Shown here: positions 9,045-17,535 of the stretch, one piece after another
How the letters are laid out: every line of letters starts with the position of its first letter
How positions within the stretch are numbered: the stretch's first letter is position 1
Origin: an uncultured Alphaproteobacteria bacterium
Lineage (GTDB): Bacteria; Pseudomonadota; Alphaproteobacteria; RF32; CAG-239
Assembly (NCBI GenBank): GCA_944393685.1
Contig: CALYAW010000002.1
Coordinates: 143,586-207,585 of the forward strand
Direction of reading: 5' to 3'
Length of the DNA stretch: 64,000 nt
Notes under the pieces: model-generated
The model's database searches: none
What the model saw: only the letters and a program-made list of their open reading frames with translations
Told to the model about the DNA's origin: nothing
Translations under genes and position numbers: made by a program

Positions 9045-10355
9045 TTACGAAAAAACCTCTTTTAAACTATGATATACTTTTTTATAAAATGGGCTAAAAT
9101 AACTATACGGAAGGTATTTTTCCCTGTATCGATAATAAAGATTTCGACTGTCTCCTGATATTTCTATCGGCTTTTGTTCTGTTATGATATTTGACTTTTT
9201 GTATCTTGGTAATTCCAATAAAACTAAATTTTCGCAATCATTAAATACAAAGTCTCCACTACTGCCATAATCCGCGCTTACATATTCTACAGATGAATTG
9301 GAAAAATCTGCATACCCATTAAAATATTTATCAAATCTTGCAACTTTTATGCCGTGATTGCCAAGAAGATTAATATTACCTCGGGCATACCTGCCTACAT
9401 CAATACGTTCTATACCCGTCGCATTTCGCAAGTCTAAAATTCCTCCAAAATCATTATCTATACGAATTGCTTTACTTCCATGCTCAATGTCATGAGAAAC
9501 TATATTGATTTTACCTCTACAGTCTTTTCCTAAATTAAGAGCGTCAACACTCACATCATCTAAAGACAGACTGCCTCGAAAAGAATCTCCTATTTCTATA
9601 TTTCTTTTTCCAAAGTTTTGGACAAGACTTATCGCGGCATAACAATAATAACCTATTTTTATGGCATAAAAACATGAATCTTTTACATTTAAATTGCCGC
9701 TGTAAATATCTGCTATTATTAAATTAAAACAACGCTTGCTCTCAGATATTGACAAGTCACAACGACAATTGTCTCCTAAAATTATGCTCTCTACAGTGCT
9801 ACGAGATAAATTTACGCTACCATTAAAATTTTCTCCTATACGTAAGGATTCTATATCTTTGTTATCCCTTAAATCTAGGTGAATACTGCTGTTGGGTTCA
9901 ATAACTATTTTTTTTATTTTAGCGTTAGACAGATTAAGGCTACCACATTTTGAAGACGACGGTATCTTTAACTTATTTATTTCAAGACAACTGACATATA
10001 AACTTACACAATTTAATTTATCCGCAATTTGTTGCTGTAGCTCACTCTTATTCAAGTACTCTTCTCTACCATCATAAAAATGTATAATGGAGAGCCCTAA
10101 GATATCTGCAACTTCCGTATTTATTTGAAAATGGGCTGAGCGAATGAAACGTTGTAATATACTTTTTTCACGAAAACTTAGATACCTCCCCTTATATGGA
10201 TTTATATATGTCAGATTTTGACGGCATCCTTCTATTACCGCTACAACCTCATGGTTGTTATCTCTGAAAATAAACATGCAATCTCTGGTATCAAGCTTGG
10301 TAATTGTATACCCTTGTTCTAGTTGATAAAATGTCGTATTTTTGGTGTCTGCCAC
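9045..10355 (-). CDS. Orphan beta-solenoid repeat protein
   Basis: 436 residues, function unknown. An N-terminal globular part (1-~130) precedes about twelve imperfect repeats of 20-22 residues (~135-385). Each has the pattern [FY]-x-G-x-[LIV]-x-[LIV]-x(5-8)-[LIV]-x-[LIV]-G-[DE]-[NDS], for example FNGSVNLSRSTVESIILGDN, FRGSLSLDDVSVDALNLGKD and FGGILDLRNATGIERIDVG. This hydrophobic/polar alternation predicts a right-handed beta-solenoid or bactofilin-like fold. No signal peptide, so probably cytosolic. The C-terminal ~50 residues are aromatic and basic (YYRYREKYLPYSYFSPFYKK). Start is GTG behind GGGAGAAG. Confidence 0.7.
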   Translation of the reverse strand: MADTKNTTFYQLEQGYTITKLDTRDCMFIFRDNNHEVVAVIEGCRQNLTYINPYKGRYLSFREKSILQRFIRSAHFQINTEVADILGLSIIHFYDGREEYLNKSELQQQIADKLNCVSLYVSCLEINKLKIPSSSKCGSLNLSNAKIKKIVIEPNSSIHLDLRDNKDIESLRIGENFNGSVNLSRSTVESIILGDNCRCDLSISESKRCFNLIIADIYSGNLNVKDSCFYAIKIGYYCYAAISLVQNFGKRNIEIGDSFRGSLSLDDVSVDALNLGKDCRGKINIVSHDIEHGSKAIRIDNDFGGILDLRNATGIERIDVGRYARGNINLLGNHGIKVARFDKYFNGYADFSNSSVEYVSADYGSSGDFVFNDCENLVLLELPRYKKSNIITEQKPIEISGDSRNLYYRYREKYLPYSYFSPFYKKVYHSLKEVFS

Positions 10356-10431
10356 AGTTTCTTCTCCCTTGCTGAATGCATAATAACAAAGTATTCGCTA
10401 TTTAATCATCAACAATGGGATATCCAGATAT

Positions 10432-11514
10432 TTAAAAAGATTTTTTGATTAATGATGATAAAATATCATCCCGTTCTATTAAATTAACAGCTCGTTGAAA
10501 CATATCTTTTTCCGATAAAACCGTATAATAATCCTGCTTTATCGAAGGAGCCATACGCAAGGCATCAACATATTCGTGATAATCAAACGGATTTTGTTTT
10601 ACAAATTCAAAGAAACCTGTTTTGAAAAATACTTCTCGTAAATTCTCGACCGAAGAATTTTCTTGTAACAAGGCGCATAAATAAGTGGCAACTCCGACCT
10701 GCAGACCATGCATTTTTGGATATTTTGAAATAGCATCCAAAGCATGCGAAATCAGATGTTCGCTTCCACTGGCCGGACGAGATGTTCCCGCTATTTCCAT
10801 GGCTATGCCGGAAATTAGAAGTGAATTGGTCAGACTTCGTTGAAACTCCGTGGAATTTATATCAAAGCTATGTTTTATAAAAAGCAAATCCAATGAATTA
10901 TATGCCATTAATGCCGAAAAATCGTTATATCTTGCCATTCCTTTTTGAGAGGCTTTTTTCCAATCCCATAAAGCGGTTATTTTCGACATCATATCGCCAA
11001 GTCCAGAATAAAAATAAACTTGAGGACATCTTTTTATAATATCTAAATCAATGACTACTCCAAATGGAATTCCCGCTTTAACACTTTTGCGGCGTCCATC
11101 TACCAAAAGCGAACAATTGGGACTGCAAAAACCATCGTTAGACGTAGATGTTGGAACCGAAATAAAAGGCATTTTGAGCAAATATCCGCAATATTTGGCA
11201 AAATCAAGAGCTTTGCCGCCGCCTATTCCTATAATCGCCTCTATGTTATTTGGTAAATTGAAAGCAACTTTTGTTACTTCTTCTATATTGATAAAACGTA
11301 CTTCTTGTTTGTATAAGATATTAATACCATATGTTTGAAGGCTTTTATTTAAAACTTCTCCAAATACAGCTTCCAGTCCTTCGCCCCAAAATAATGCTAT
11401 GTTATTAAAATTTTTATCAACCAGATAACGTCCCATTTTGGGAAGTTTGCCCTCTCCTATTTTGAGCAAATAGGGAATATTGATTTGCTTGTTCGGATAC
11501 GGAAGATATGCCAT
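10432..11514 (-). CDS. sn-glycerol-1-phosphate dehydrogenase family protein (AraM/EgsA-like)
   Basis: NAD(P)-dependent, metal-binding dehydrogenase of the family that reduces dihydroxyacetone phosphate to sn-glycerol 1-phosphate, the backbone stereoisomer of archaeal lipids. 360 residues. Seen: the nucleotide loop IGIGGGKALDFAKY (~95-108), FISVPTSTSNDGFCSPNCSL, the metal region SGLGDMMSKITALWDW, SRPASGSEHLISHAL and HGLQVGVATYL; the Asp and His metal ligands appear present. Its start lies 1 nt from the stop of the upstream HAD phosphatase, so the two form an operon. A polyol dehydrogenase of the same superfamily is the alternative. Confidence 0.8.
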   Translation of the reverse strand: MAYLPYPNKQINIPYLLKIGEGKLPKMGRYLVDKNFNNIALFWGEGLEAVFGEVLNKSLQTYGINILYKQEVRFINIEEVTKVAFNLPNNIEAIIGIGGGKALDFAKYCGYLLKMPFISVPTSTSNDGFCSPNCSLLVDGRRKSVKAGIPFGVVIDLDIIKRCPQVYFYSGLGDMMSKITALWDWKKASQKGMARYNDFSALMAYNSLDLLFIKHSFDINSTEFQRSLTNSLLISGIAMEIAGTSRPASGSEHLISHALDAISKYPKMHGLQVGVATYLCALLQENSSVENLREVFFKTGFFEFVKQNPFDYHEYVDALRMAPSIKQDYYTVLSEKDMFQRAVNLIERDDILSSLIKKSF

Positions 11515-11515
11515 C

Positions 11516-12166
11516 TTAGACCTCCTTGAGATATCTTAAAACATCTCTGAATGAGTGAAATGGTCTTGTTATTATATTCGATTCAACACATTTGTCCAGA
11601 AGGTATTTTTTTGCAAAAACGGTTGTTGCCAATTGCGCTGGGCGCACATCCGGCGGACCATCGCCACAAAAAACGACCTCAAATCCCTGACTGAGTAAAT
11701 GCGAAACAACACCTGCTTTGGATATGCCAACTTTTAGATCATAAAACAAGCTCTCTCGCGGAGCCTCCATTACCAATCCTCTTGATTGAGAATAGGTTCC
11801 ATGATTGGTTATGAGATTGATATGCTTACTTGTTATTATTTTTTCTATTAAAATGTTAATGTAATAGTCACACCCCGCCGAACAAATGTATAAAGGAATG
11901 TGTTTATCGGCACAGTACTCTGCCACTTCTTCAAAAGTATAATCCAATGGTATGGTTTTGATAAAGCTTATCAATTCTTGTTCCGGAATACGTATTCTTG
12001 AAAAAACTTTGTTTAAGGCATCAAAATGGCTGAGCTGTCCATCCATATAGCGTTGCCATGGCTCCAAATCTTTAGCTGACAAGTATCTTTTTGCCACCAA
12101 TGCAAAAAAATCATCTTCGCTAATTGTTCCGTCAAAATCCGTGACCAAAGCCTTTTGAGGTTTCAT
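11516..12166 (-). CDS. HAD-superfamily phosphatase, MtnX/SerB-like
   Basis: Predicted small-molecule phosphatase, 216 residues. Seen: motif I VTDFDGTISEDDF with the nucleophile Asp and acid/base Asp, motif II ICSAGCDYY, a motif III Lys in VGISKAGVV, and motif IV VVFCGDGPPDVRPA. A cap segment between motifs I and II (helical, FALVAKRYLSAKDLEPW) fits the class IB/MtnX type. It is the first gene of a two-gene operon with the glycerol-1-phosphate dehydrogenase. A natural guess is a phosphorylated product of that enzyme as substrate, but MtnX-like methionine salvage or phosphoserine activity cannot be excluded. Confidence 0.8.
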   Translation of the reverse strand: MKPQKALVTDFDGTISEDDFFALVAKRYLSAKDLEPWQRYMDGQLSHFDALNKVFSRIRIPEQELISFIKTIPLDYTFEEVAEYCADKHIPLYICSAGCDYYINILIEKIITSKHINLITNHGTYSQSRGLVMEAPRESLFYDLKVGISKAGVVSHLLSQGFEVVFCGDGPPDVRPAQLATTVFAKKYLLDKCVESNIITRPFHSFRDVLRYLKEV

Positions 12167-12274
12167 AAATGCCTCCTTATTAAACTTTTGTTCAAAATTA
12201 TCATAATAATTCTTTATTTTTTATAAATTTTTTGTTAGTTTCGGTCTTATGTTTTTAACAACTTGTGAAAGAAT

Positions 12275-13327
12275 ATGATACTTTTAATTGTTTATGCAAC
12301 CACTGCCATTGCCCTTTCTTTTTTGTGCTCTGTCATGGAGGCAGCTCTGTTATCTATCGTTCCCTCTTATATTGCTCAAATTGAAGAGACGAATCCAAAA
12401 CTTTTTCGACAAATATCATTACTTAAAGCAAAAATCGACCGCCCGTTGGCTGCGATATTGTCTTTGAATACCGTTGCTCATACCGTTGGTGCTACCGGCG
12501 TCGGAGCTCAAGTTACCGAGCTTTACGGGCAGGCTTATATCGGGTGGGCTTCCGGTATTATGACTTTTTTGATTTTGGTCTTGTCGGAAATCTTACCTAA
12601 ATCTATTGGAACCAAATATTGGAAGCAACTTATTCCTTCAATGGTTATCGTTCTTAATGTAATGATTGCCATTATGCTACCTTTTATTTGGCTATCAGGA
12701 AGCATTACCCGTTGGTTTACCAATAACAGTAACGACGCGGCCAATATTCCAAATGAAATTCGTGCCTTGGCTCGTATGGCTCAGGCCTCTAACGTTTTGA
12801 ACGAAGCCCGTACCAGAACTATATCCAATGTTGTCAGATTAGATGAAATTAAACTCAAAGATATCATGACGCCTCGAACGGTTGTACATGTCGTTCGACC
12901 GGGAATGAAAATTGCTGACTTTGATAACTTTCTCAGTTCGACCCCTTTTTCACGTTTTCCCATTATTGATGAAAAAGAAACAACGTTTCTTGGGTATATC
13001 CACAAATCAAGCTCATATAAAGCAAAAGATGCCGATATTGTAGATCAATATGCAAGACAAATGCATAGCTTTTCTCCCGATGCTGAGATTGAAGATGTTT
13101 TAAATCTTATGCTCAAAGAGCACAATCATATGGCTTTGGTTATTGATCAATTTGGAAATTGGCAAGGAATTGTCACTTTGGAAGATATTATTGAAACAAT
13201 TCTTGGTGCCGAAATCGTCGATGAAACAGACACTGTTGCCGATATGCAGCAATATGCCAAACAAAAATGGAAAAAAAAGCAAGAGCTCAAAGGCATTGCC
13301 CTTTCTCAGGAATTTGACGACAAATAA
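12275..13327 (+). CDS. CNNM/CorC-family transporter with CBS domains
   Basis: Membrane protein of the CNNM (DUF21) family linked to Mg2+/cation efflux. 350 residues. Seen: three to four hydrophobic helices in the first ~150 residues, with the family motifs ALSFLCSVMEAALLSI, LAAILSLNTVAHTVGATGVG and LSEILPKSIGTKYW; then a cytosolic CBS pair (IMTPRTVVHVVRPGMKI, FSRFPIID, MALVIDQFGNWQGIVTLEDI, ETILGAEIVDETD). The usual C-terminal CorC_HlyC domain is missing, as in other short members. Divergent from the HAD/dehydrogenase operon. Confidence 0.88.
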   Translation: MILLIVYATTAIALSFLCSVMEAALLSIVPSYIAQIEETNPKLFRQISLLKAKIDRPLAAILSLNTVAHTVGATGVGAQVTELYGQAYIGWASGIMTFLILVLSEILPKSIGTKYWKQLIPSMVIVLNVMIAIMLPFIWLSGSITRWFTNNSNDAANIPNEIRALARMAQASNVLNEARTRTISNVVRLDEIKLKDIMTPRTVVHVVRPGMKIADFDNFLSSTPFSRFPIIDEKETTFLGYIHKSSSYKAKDADIVDQYARQMHSFSPDAEIEDVLNLMLKEHNHMALVIDQFGNWQGIVTLEDIIETILGAEIVDETDTVADMQQYAKQKWKKKQELKGIALSQEFDDK

Positions 13328-13407
13328 TCTCCTAAAGTTCAGCTTTAATTTAAAATATTGTTTCTTATATGCTTGAGTGTACACATCATATGAGAAGGAG
13401 ATTTATT

Positions 13408-13899
13408 ATGGACAATCAACTCAGTACTTCCGCCAATCACGACAAGACGATGCACAATGTTCCAATTAATAACGAAACACATCACGATTTAAGAGGAATG
13501 ATTCATCACTTTTGGAACATGCTTGATTTTCCTCAACATACAGCAGACACTATCGCCGAGCCAAAAATTGAAGTCAGTGAAAATAAAAACGAAGTTCTTG
13601 TCTCTGCCGAAGTTCCGGGAATAGAACCAGAAAACCTTGATGTTGAAATATCTTCCGATGGATATTTGTCCGTTTCTGGAGAAAAAAAACAGCAAACTGA
13701 ACAAAAACATCATGGAAGCTGTTTTTCTGAAATTACGTATGGTTCATTTAAAAGGACCATCCCTCTTCCTTGGGATTTGGAGTTTGACAAAGCCAATGCC
13801 GAATATGATAACGGAATCCTCAAAATCGCTATTCCAAAATCTGCATCTGAGCAAACCAAGAAAAAAAGACTTAACATAAATAAAAAACGTAAAAATTAA
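13408..13899 (+). CDS. Small heat-shock protein (Hsp20 family)
   Basis: ATP-independent holdase that binds unfolded proteins in the cytosol. 163 residues. Seen: a His-rich N-terminal arm, then the alpha-crystallin domain with KIEVSENKNEVLVSAEVPGIEPENLDVEI split over the first strands, GYLSVSGEKK, YGSFKRTIPLPW and the A-x-x-x-NGIL-K-I-x-[IV]-P motif (AEYDNGILKIAIPK). The chosen ATG follows GAGAAGGAGA; the frame runs 13 codons further upstream without a ribosome site. No clear sigma-32 promoter was seen. Confidence 0.92.
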   Translation: MDNQLSTSANHDKTMHNVPINNETHHDLRGMIHHFWNMLDFPQHTADTIAEPKIEVSENKNEVLVSAEVPGIEPENLDVEISSDGYLSVSGEKKQQTEQKHHGSCFSEITYGSFKRTIPLPWDLEFDKANAEYDNGILKIAIPKSASEQTKKKRLNINKKRKN

Positions 13900-13914
13900 T
13901 ACTCCTAAAACAAG

Positions 13915-13949
13915 AAAAGGAAGTTTCGCTTTAAAAACTTCCTTTTCTT
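13915..13949. terminator. Bidirectional intrinsic terminator
   Basis: AAAAGGAAGTTT, a 7-nt loop, then AAAACTTCCTTTTCTTTT, between convergent hsp20 and the RNHCP gene. Confidence 0.75.
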
Positions 13950-14264
13950 TTAGCCTTTTAACATTTCTGTTTTGCGCCGTGATAATGCTATGACCGAATC
14001 GAAATCATCGGTATCACACACTTTATTACGCCTAATAAAGCCGCATTTTTGGCAGCGGTGAACAATGACATATTTTCCTTCTTTTAACTCTATGTCTATA
14101 GGTTCCATAAGACCTCCGCATTCTTCGGCACGGTCTCCGGGATTGATATCTACATGTTTGGACCATAAGCAACGTGGACAATGATTCGTATAACCATTGC
14201 CTTTAACTTCTACACCGCAGTGCTCACATTTAAAATCTTCTCGCGTGCGTTGAAACGTTTTCAT
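13950..14264 (-). CDS. RNHCP-domain zinc-ribbon protein
   Basis: 104 residues of the small RNHCP family, whose biochemical role is unknown. Seen: two CxxC zinc knuckles (FKCEHCGVEV and the pair around NHCPRCLWS), the signature YTNHCPRCLWSKHVD with NPGDRAEECGGLMEP, and a second ribbon VHRCQKCGFIRRNK. Nucleic-acid binding is plausible from the basic, cysteine-rich composition. The ATG at 14264 (behind AGGAAAA) is preferred over one 11 codons upstream. Confidence 0.88.
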   Translation of the reverse strand: MKTFQRTREDFKCEHCGVEVKGNGYTNHCPRCLWSKHVDINPGDRAEECGGLMEPIDIELKEGKYVIVHRCQKCGFIRRNKVCDTDDFDSVIALSRRKTEMLKG

Positions 14265-14416
14265 TAATTTTCCTATTGTTTTTTTGTTAAAATACACATT
14301 TTTTTCTTATAAAAGCAAGTATATTTATAAAATACTCTTGCAAAATAAAATTTTTTCGTTAAGTTATGCCAAAGGAGCTAATAAGTTTTTAACGTTTGAT
14401 ATTGAAACGCTACACT

Positions 14417-14493
14417 CGGGACTTAGCTCAGCCTGGTAGAGCGCTTGCTTTGGGAGCAAGATGCCGTTGGTTCGAATCCAATAGTCCCGACCA
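14417..14493 (+). tRNA. tRNA-Pro (anticodon TGG)
   Basis: 77-nt cloverleaf with CGGGACT/AGTCCCG acceptor stem, D arm AGCTCAGCCTGGTAGAGC, anticodon stem CTTGC/GCAAG with loop TTTGGGA, T arm GTTCGAATC and encoded CCA. A weak promoter (TTGCAA at 14338, TAAGTT at 14360) lies upstream. Confidence 0.97.
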
Positions 14494-14496
14494 TTG

Positions 14497-14528
14497 ATAA
14501 AAAGCCTGCATAAAGCAGGCTTTTTTCG
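14497..14528 (+). terminator. Intrinsic terminator of tRNA-Pro
   Basis: AAAAGCCTGC, loop ATAAA, GCAGGCTTTTTT directly after the tRNA. Confidence 0.85.
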
Positions 14529-14576
14529 TGTTTGTATAATCAAATTACTTTTTCTAAATAAAACCCTATTTTTTTC

Positions 14577-14605
14577 TTGACAAAATTTCCAAAACATGTT
14601 TTTAT
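14577..14605 (+). promoter_or_regulatory. Putative stable-RNA promoter
   Basis: TTGACA (14577-14582), a 17-nt spacer and TTTTAT (14600-14605), followed by a GC-rich GCGCC discriminator as in stringently controlled promoters. The -35 and spacer (TTGACAAAATTTCCAAAAC) match those of the tRNA-Arg promoter at 45292 at 18 of 22 positions. Confidence 0.5.
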
Positions 14606-14611
14606 GCGCCT

Positions 14612-14928
14612 ATTCGATAAAAATTTTTTAGATATTAGATGTTTCTTGTGCCATATTAATCAAGGCAATCCGTTTTTTTCTTAACCACGTAATCACTAGA
14701 TATATATTTTACGGATTTCCGATGGGCCTTTATTGTCCAGCTTTGATTTTTTATTGCAAAAATATACCGACCCACGGTAATTATCTTACTGTTGCGTCGG
14801 CAAACCTTTAAAATCCCGTCACAAAGCAAAACCAAAGTTCTTGGGTTTCTTTGGTAGTGACGGGATTACCCTAAATCGGGTGCTGTAAAAATTCTCCTCC
14901 GGGCGAATAAAGCAGCACCCTTTTTTTG
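14612..14928 (+). ncRNA. Candidate structured non-coding RNA
   Basis: The ~500 nt between tRNA-Pro and ppa have no convincing ORF but show three consecutive hairpins. H1 (14767-14800) starts and ends with CCGAC/GTCGG. H2 (14815-14864) has CCCGTCAC/GTGACGGG with an inner ACCAAAG/CTTTGGT stem. H3 (14878-14920) has GGGTGCTG/CAGCACCC followed by seven T, an intrinsic terminator, and its loop contains CTCCTCC, complementary to a Shine-Dalgarno core. With the upstream promoter this predicts an RNA of about 315 nt. RNase P, SRP and tmRNA signatures are absent; 6S RNA cannot be excluded. Confidence 0.5.
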
Positions 14929-14998
14929 TGCTTTACTTTTGATACAGTTCATATATTTTTGACATACTATAAAATTTTAACTAAAGGATTAAAAAACA

Positions 14999-15550
14999 AT
15001 GCTACATCCATGGCACGGCGTCAGCGCAGGAATAGACGCTCCTGAAATTATTACCGCCGTTATTGAAGTACCTAAAGGCTCTCAGACTAAATATGAACTT
15101 GATAAACTAAGCGGACTACTTAAAGTTGATCGCATTCTTTATTCGGCCGTCCACTATCCTGCAAATTACGGATTTATTCCTAAAAGCTATTGTGAGGATA
15201 ATGACCCTCTTGATGTCTTGGTGTTGTGTCAAGAATCGGTTTTGCCTCTTTCTCTTATGAGAGTTCGCCCTATCGGTGTTATGAAAATGATTGATCAAGG
15301 CGAAGCCGATGACAAAATTATTGCTGTTCATGTTGATGATCCTGAATTCGCTCATTATCATTCTATCGACGAATTACCGCCGCATTGCTTACGTATTTTA
15401 CGACGCTTTTTCGAAGATTATAAAATTCTTGAAAATAAAGAAGTTAAAATTGAACGTTTTCTCGGACCGGATGCTGCCAAGCAAATTATTCGAGAGGCTT
15501 TCGCTCTTTATGAAAAAAATAAAAAACGTCTTCCCGGTTATGAAGACTAA
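14999..15550 (+). CDS. ppa: Inorganic pyrophosphatase
   Basis: Soluble family I enzyme that hydrolyses pyrophosphate to phosphate, pulling biosynthetic reactions forward. 183 residues. Seen: [15 protein letters not shown], the active-site segment [13 protein letters not shown], the signature [11 protein letters not shown] with metal-binding Asp residues, and [14 protein letters not shown]. The N terminus ([11 protein letters not shown]) matches the alphaproteobacterial form. Ribosome site AAAGGATT. Confidence 0.96.
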   Translation: MLHPWHGVSAGIDAPEIITAVIEVPKGSQTKYELDKLSGLLKVDRILYSAVHYPANYGFIPKSYCEDNDPLDVLVLCQESVLPLSLMRVRPIGVMKMIDQGEADDKIIAVHVDDPEFAHYHSIDELPPHCLRILRRFFEDYKILENKEVKIERFLGPDAAKQIIREAFALYEKNKKRLPGYED

Positions 15551-15690
15551 AGTCAAGAAAACTTTGTCCTGATGATTTGATAATCTTATCCCGAACGGAA
15601 ATTTTTATTCAAGTATCATCCTTATCTTGACTTAACTCTAAAATAGCAACAAAATAACGCTCAGTTAAAACATTTTTTGAGGAGAAAATC

Positions 15691-16332
15691 ATGAATAAAA
15701 CAGCTATTTGTAGCTTGATTGCGCTCTCTTTACTCTCTGCTTGCGCAATCGACCCTTATACGGGCGAATCTAAAGTGTCCAAAACAGCATGGGGAACGGC
15801 TATAGGAACTGCTGCAGGGGCTGGAATCGGCGCTCTGGCAGGTGGGAAAAAAGGCGCCCTTATCGGTGCCGGAGTTGGCGCTTTAGCCGGTGCCGGAACC
15901 GGTGCCTATATGGATGTACAAGCCAGAAAACTGCGCACAGAGCTGGTTGGCACCGGTGTGCAAGTTAAAGAAGTTGATGGTCGGATTTATCTGATTATGC
16001 CTGGAAACATTACTTTTGATACAAATGAAGCTGTTATTAAGCAGGGATTTCAACCCGTGCTGAATTCCATTGCCAAAGTTATCAACGAATATGACAAAAC
16101 TATGGTTCAAGTTTACGGCTATACTGACAACACGGGCAGTGCCGCTACAAACAATACTCTTTCCTTGCGTCGTGCAAATGCCGTGTCAAATTATCTGCGC
16201 TTGAGAGGGGTGAACGGTAATCGCATTATTACTGATGGACTCGGCTCGGCAAACCCGATTGCGTCTAACGCGACTGCGGCTGGACGAGAGCAGAATCGTC
16301 GTGTTGAGATTGCTTTGATTAATCAGCAATAG
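15691..16332 (+). CDS. OmpA-family lipoprotein with glycine zipper (YiaD-like)
   Basis: Outer-membrane lipoprotein predicted to bind peptidoglycan. 213 residues. Seen: signal peptide with lipobox LLSACA (Cys ~18), a glycine-zipper hairpin (GTAAGAGIGALAGG, GALIGAGVGALAGAGTG, residues ~35-75), and a C-terminal OmpA domain with ITFDTNEAVIK, VYGYTDNTGS, LSLRRANAVSNYL and AGREQNRRVEI. The conserved Asp and Arg for diaminopimelate binding are present. Start behind TTGAGGAGA. Terminator directly downstream. Confidence 0.93.
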   Translation: MNKTAICSLIALSLLSACAIDPYTGESKVSKTAWGTAIGTAAGAGIGALAGGKKGALIGAGVGALAGAGTGAYMDVQARKLRTELVGTGVQVKEVDGRIYLIMPGNITFDTNEAVIKQGFQPVLNSIAKVINEYDKTMVQVYGYTDNTGSAATNNTLSLRRANAVSNYLRLRGVNGNRIITDGLGSANPIASNATAAGREQNRRVEIALINQQ

Positions 16333-16357
16333 ATTGAACTCTTTCTAACCTATTGAT

Positions 16358-16391
16358 AAGCCTGTTTTTTTACAAACAGGCTTATTTTTTG
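16358..16391 (+). terminator. Intrinsic terminator
   Basis: AAGCCTGTTT, short loop, AAACAGGCTT then a T run, after the OmpA-like lipoprotein gene. Confidence 0.85.
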
Positions 16392-16528
16392 TATAATTTT
16401 TGTCATTTTTACTTGCAAATAATTCTAAAATATGCTTATATGGTCTTATCTTTTGCGAGTTATTAATTTTTATTGTAGAATCTGATACTAGAATTATTTA
16501 CTTTTCTGGTATCGCAAAACCCAAAATT

Positions 16529-16891
16529 ATGAATAAAGAAGGATTAAACCCTGCTGCTCTCCATGTAATGGATAAGTTTAACGCGTATGCGCAACCTCGT
16601 CAAATCTTCTTAATGGGATTGCCCTGCATGAGTACTGTCACCTATCACGGAAAGACAACTCAGCACATGGCCGTTGAAGCGTATGCTCCTGAAAGCGCCG
16701 TCATTAAAGATGTCTCTCAGAAAACCGGAGCAAAGAAGAAAATCAAGGGGTATCTCGTCAACATGGCCGATAAGAAGATTCGCTTCTATCGCGCTGATGA
16801 GATTATCGTTCATCCCTTGCCTGAGGGTGCTGTTGTCGAAAAAGAAAAACGCGGCAAAAAGCGGCAGATGAAAAATAAACGTCTTGCTTAG
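16529..16891 (+). CDS. Hypothetical basic protein, 120 residues
   Basis: No recognised family. Soluble; the C-terminal third is strongly basic (KEKRGKKRQMKNKRLA) and a KKKIKGYLVNMADKKIRFYR segment suggests beta strands, so nucleic-acid or ribosome contact is possible (inference). The frame is open 43 codons further upstream, but that part is unusually hydrophobic and AT-rich. The ATG at 16529 is preceded by AAAACCCAAAATT, a leader shared with two other orphan genes, and no Shine-Dalgarno site. Confidence 0.6.
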   Translation: MNKEGLNPAALHVMDKFNAYAQPRQIFLMGLPCMSTVTYHGKTTQHMAVEAYAPESAVIKDVSQKTGAKKKIKGYLVNMADKKIRFYRADEIIVHPLPEGAVVEKEKRGKKRQMKNKRLA

Positions 16892-16923
16892 GCGGGATGC
16901 AATTGGATCTTTAGTCATTTTGG

Positions 16924-16956
16924 GAGAGCCCCGCTGTGAAGCGCGGCTCTTTTTTT
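16924..16956 (+). terminator. Intrinsic terminator
   Basis: AGAGCCCCGC, loop, GCGCGGCTCT with seven T, between the basic orphan and convergent dut. Confidence 0.8.
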
Positions 16957-16962
16957 GTATCT

Positions 16963-17439
16963 TTAACGTCCGCTTGAGCCGAATCCTCTTTCATTGCGAT
17001 CGGTAGTGAGTTTTTCAAATTCTGTGGAACTTATTTCTTGAAAAATCGCTTTATAAGGAAACGGCAACTCAACTTGAGCTATTTTGTCTCCTGGTTGGAT
17101 GGTATAAGCCTTGCCGCTGCTTTCACTATTGGTGTTAAGAAGTCCAACAATCCATTCGCCGCGATAATCCGTATCAATGATACCGGCAATTGTTATGATA
17201 CCATGCTTGATTGCCAAACCGCTACGGGAGTTTATTCTAAACCACAAAGGAGATTCTGCGGCAAGTTTTACTCCGGTGGGAATGCCCTTATGCTCTCCGG
17301 GACGCAAGGTTATCGGCTCATTAATAGCGGCACAAATATCAAAACAAGCAGCATCCGGAGTCGAATAGGACAAATTAGCTTCTCTTTCCACATAATGTGG
17401 TAGTTTACAAAATAAAACTGTCGTTTCGGTTCTGTTCAT
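16963..17439 (-). CDS. dut: dUTP diphosphatase
   Basis: Trimeric dUTPase that converts dUTP to dUMP and PPi, preventing uracil misincorporation and feeding thymidylate synthesis. 158 residues. The five family motifs are visible: AACFDICAA, INSRSGLAIKHG, GIIDTDYRGEW, GDKIAQVEL and the C-terminal P-loop-like NERGFGSSG. Start behind AAGGAGATAAAT. Upstream on the same strand lie thyA and folA, so thymidylate genes are grouped. Confidence 0.96.
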   Translation of the reverse strand: MNRTETTVLFCKLPHYVEREANLSYSTPDAACFDICAAINEPITLRPGEHKGIPTGVKLAAESPLWFRINSRSGLAIKHGIITIAGIIDTDYRGEWIVGLLNTNSESSGKAYTIQPGDKIAQVELPFPYKAIFQEISSTEFEKLTTDRNERGFGSSGR

Positions 17440-17535
17440 ATTTATCTCCTTACCTCAAAGACTAGAAGATTCATTGGCATTTAACAATAAAATAACACCG
17501 CCTGTGAAAAGACGGTGCCATCAAAATACCCTGTA

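Noticed and set aside
14612..14928. RNase P RNA (rnpB) or 4.5S SRP RNA in the tRNA-Pro/ppa gap
   Set aside because: The conserved GAGGAAAGTCC and ACAG-x-RA motifs of RNase P and the GGAAGCAG motif of SRP RNA were not found.
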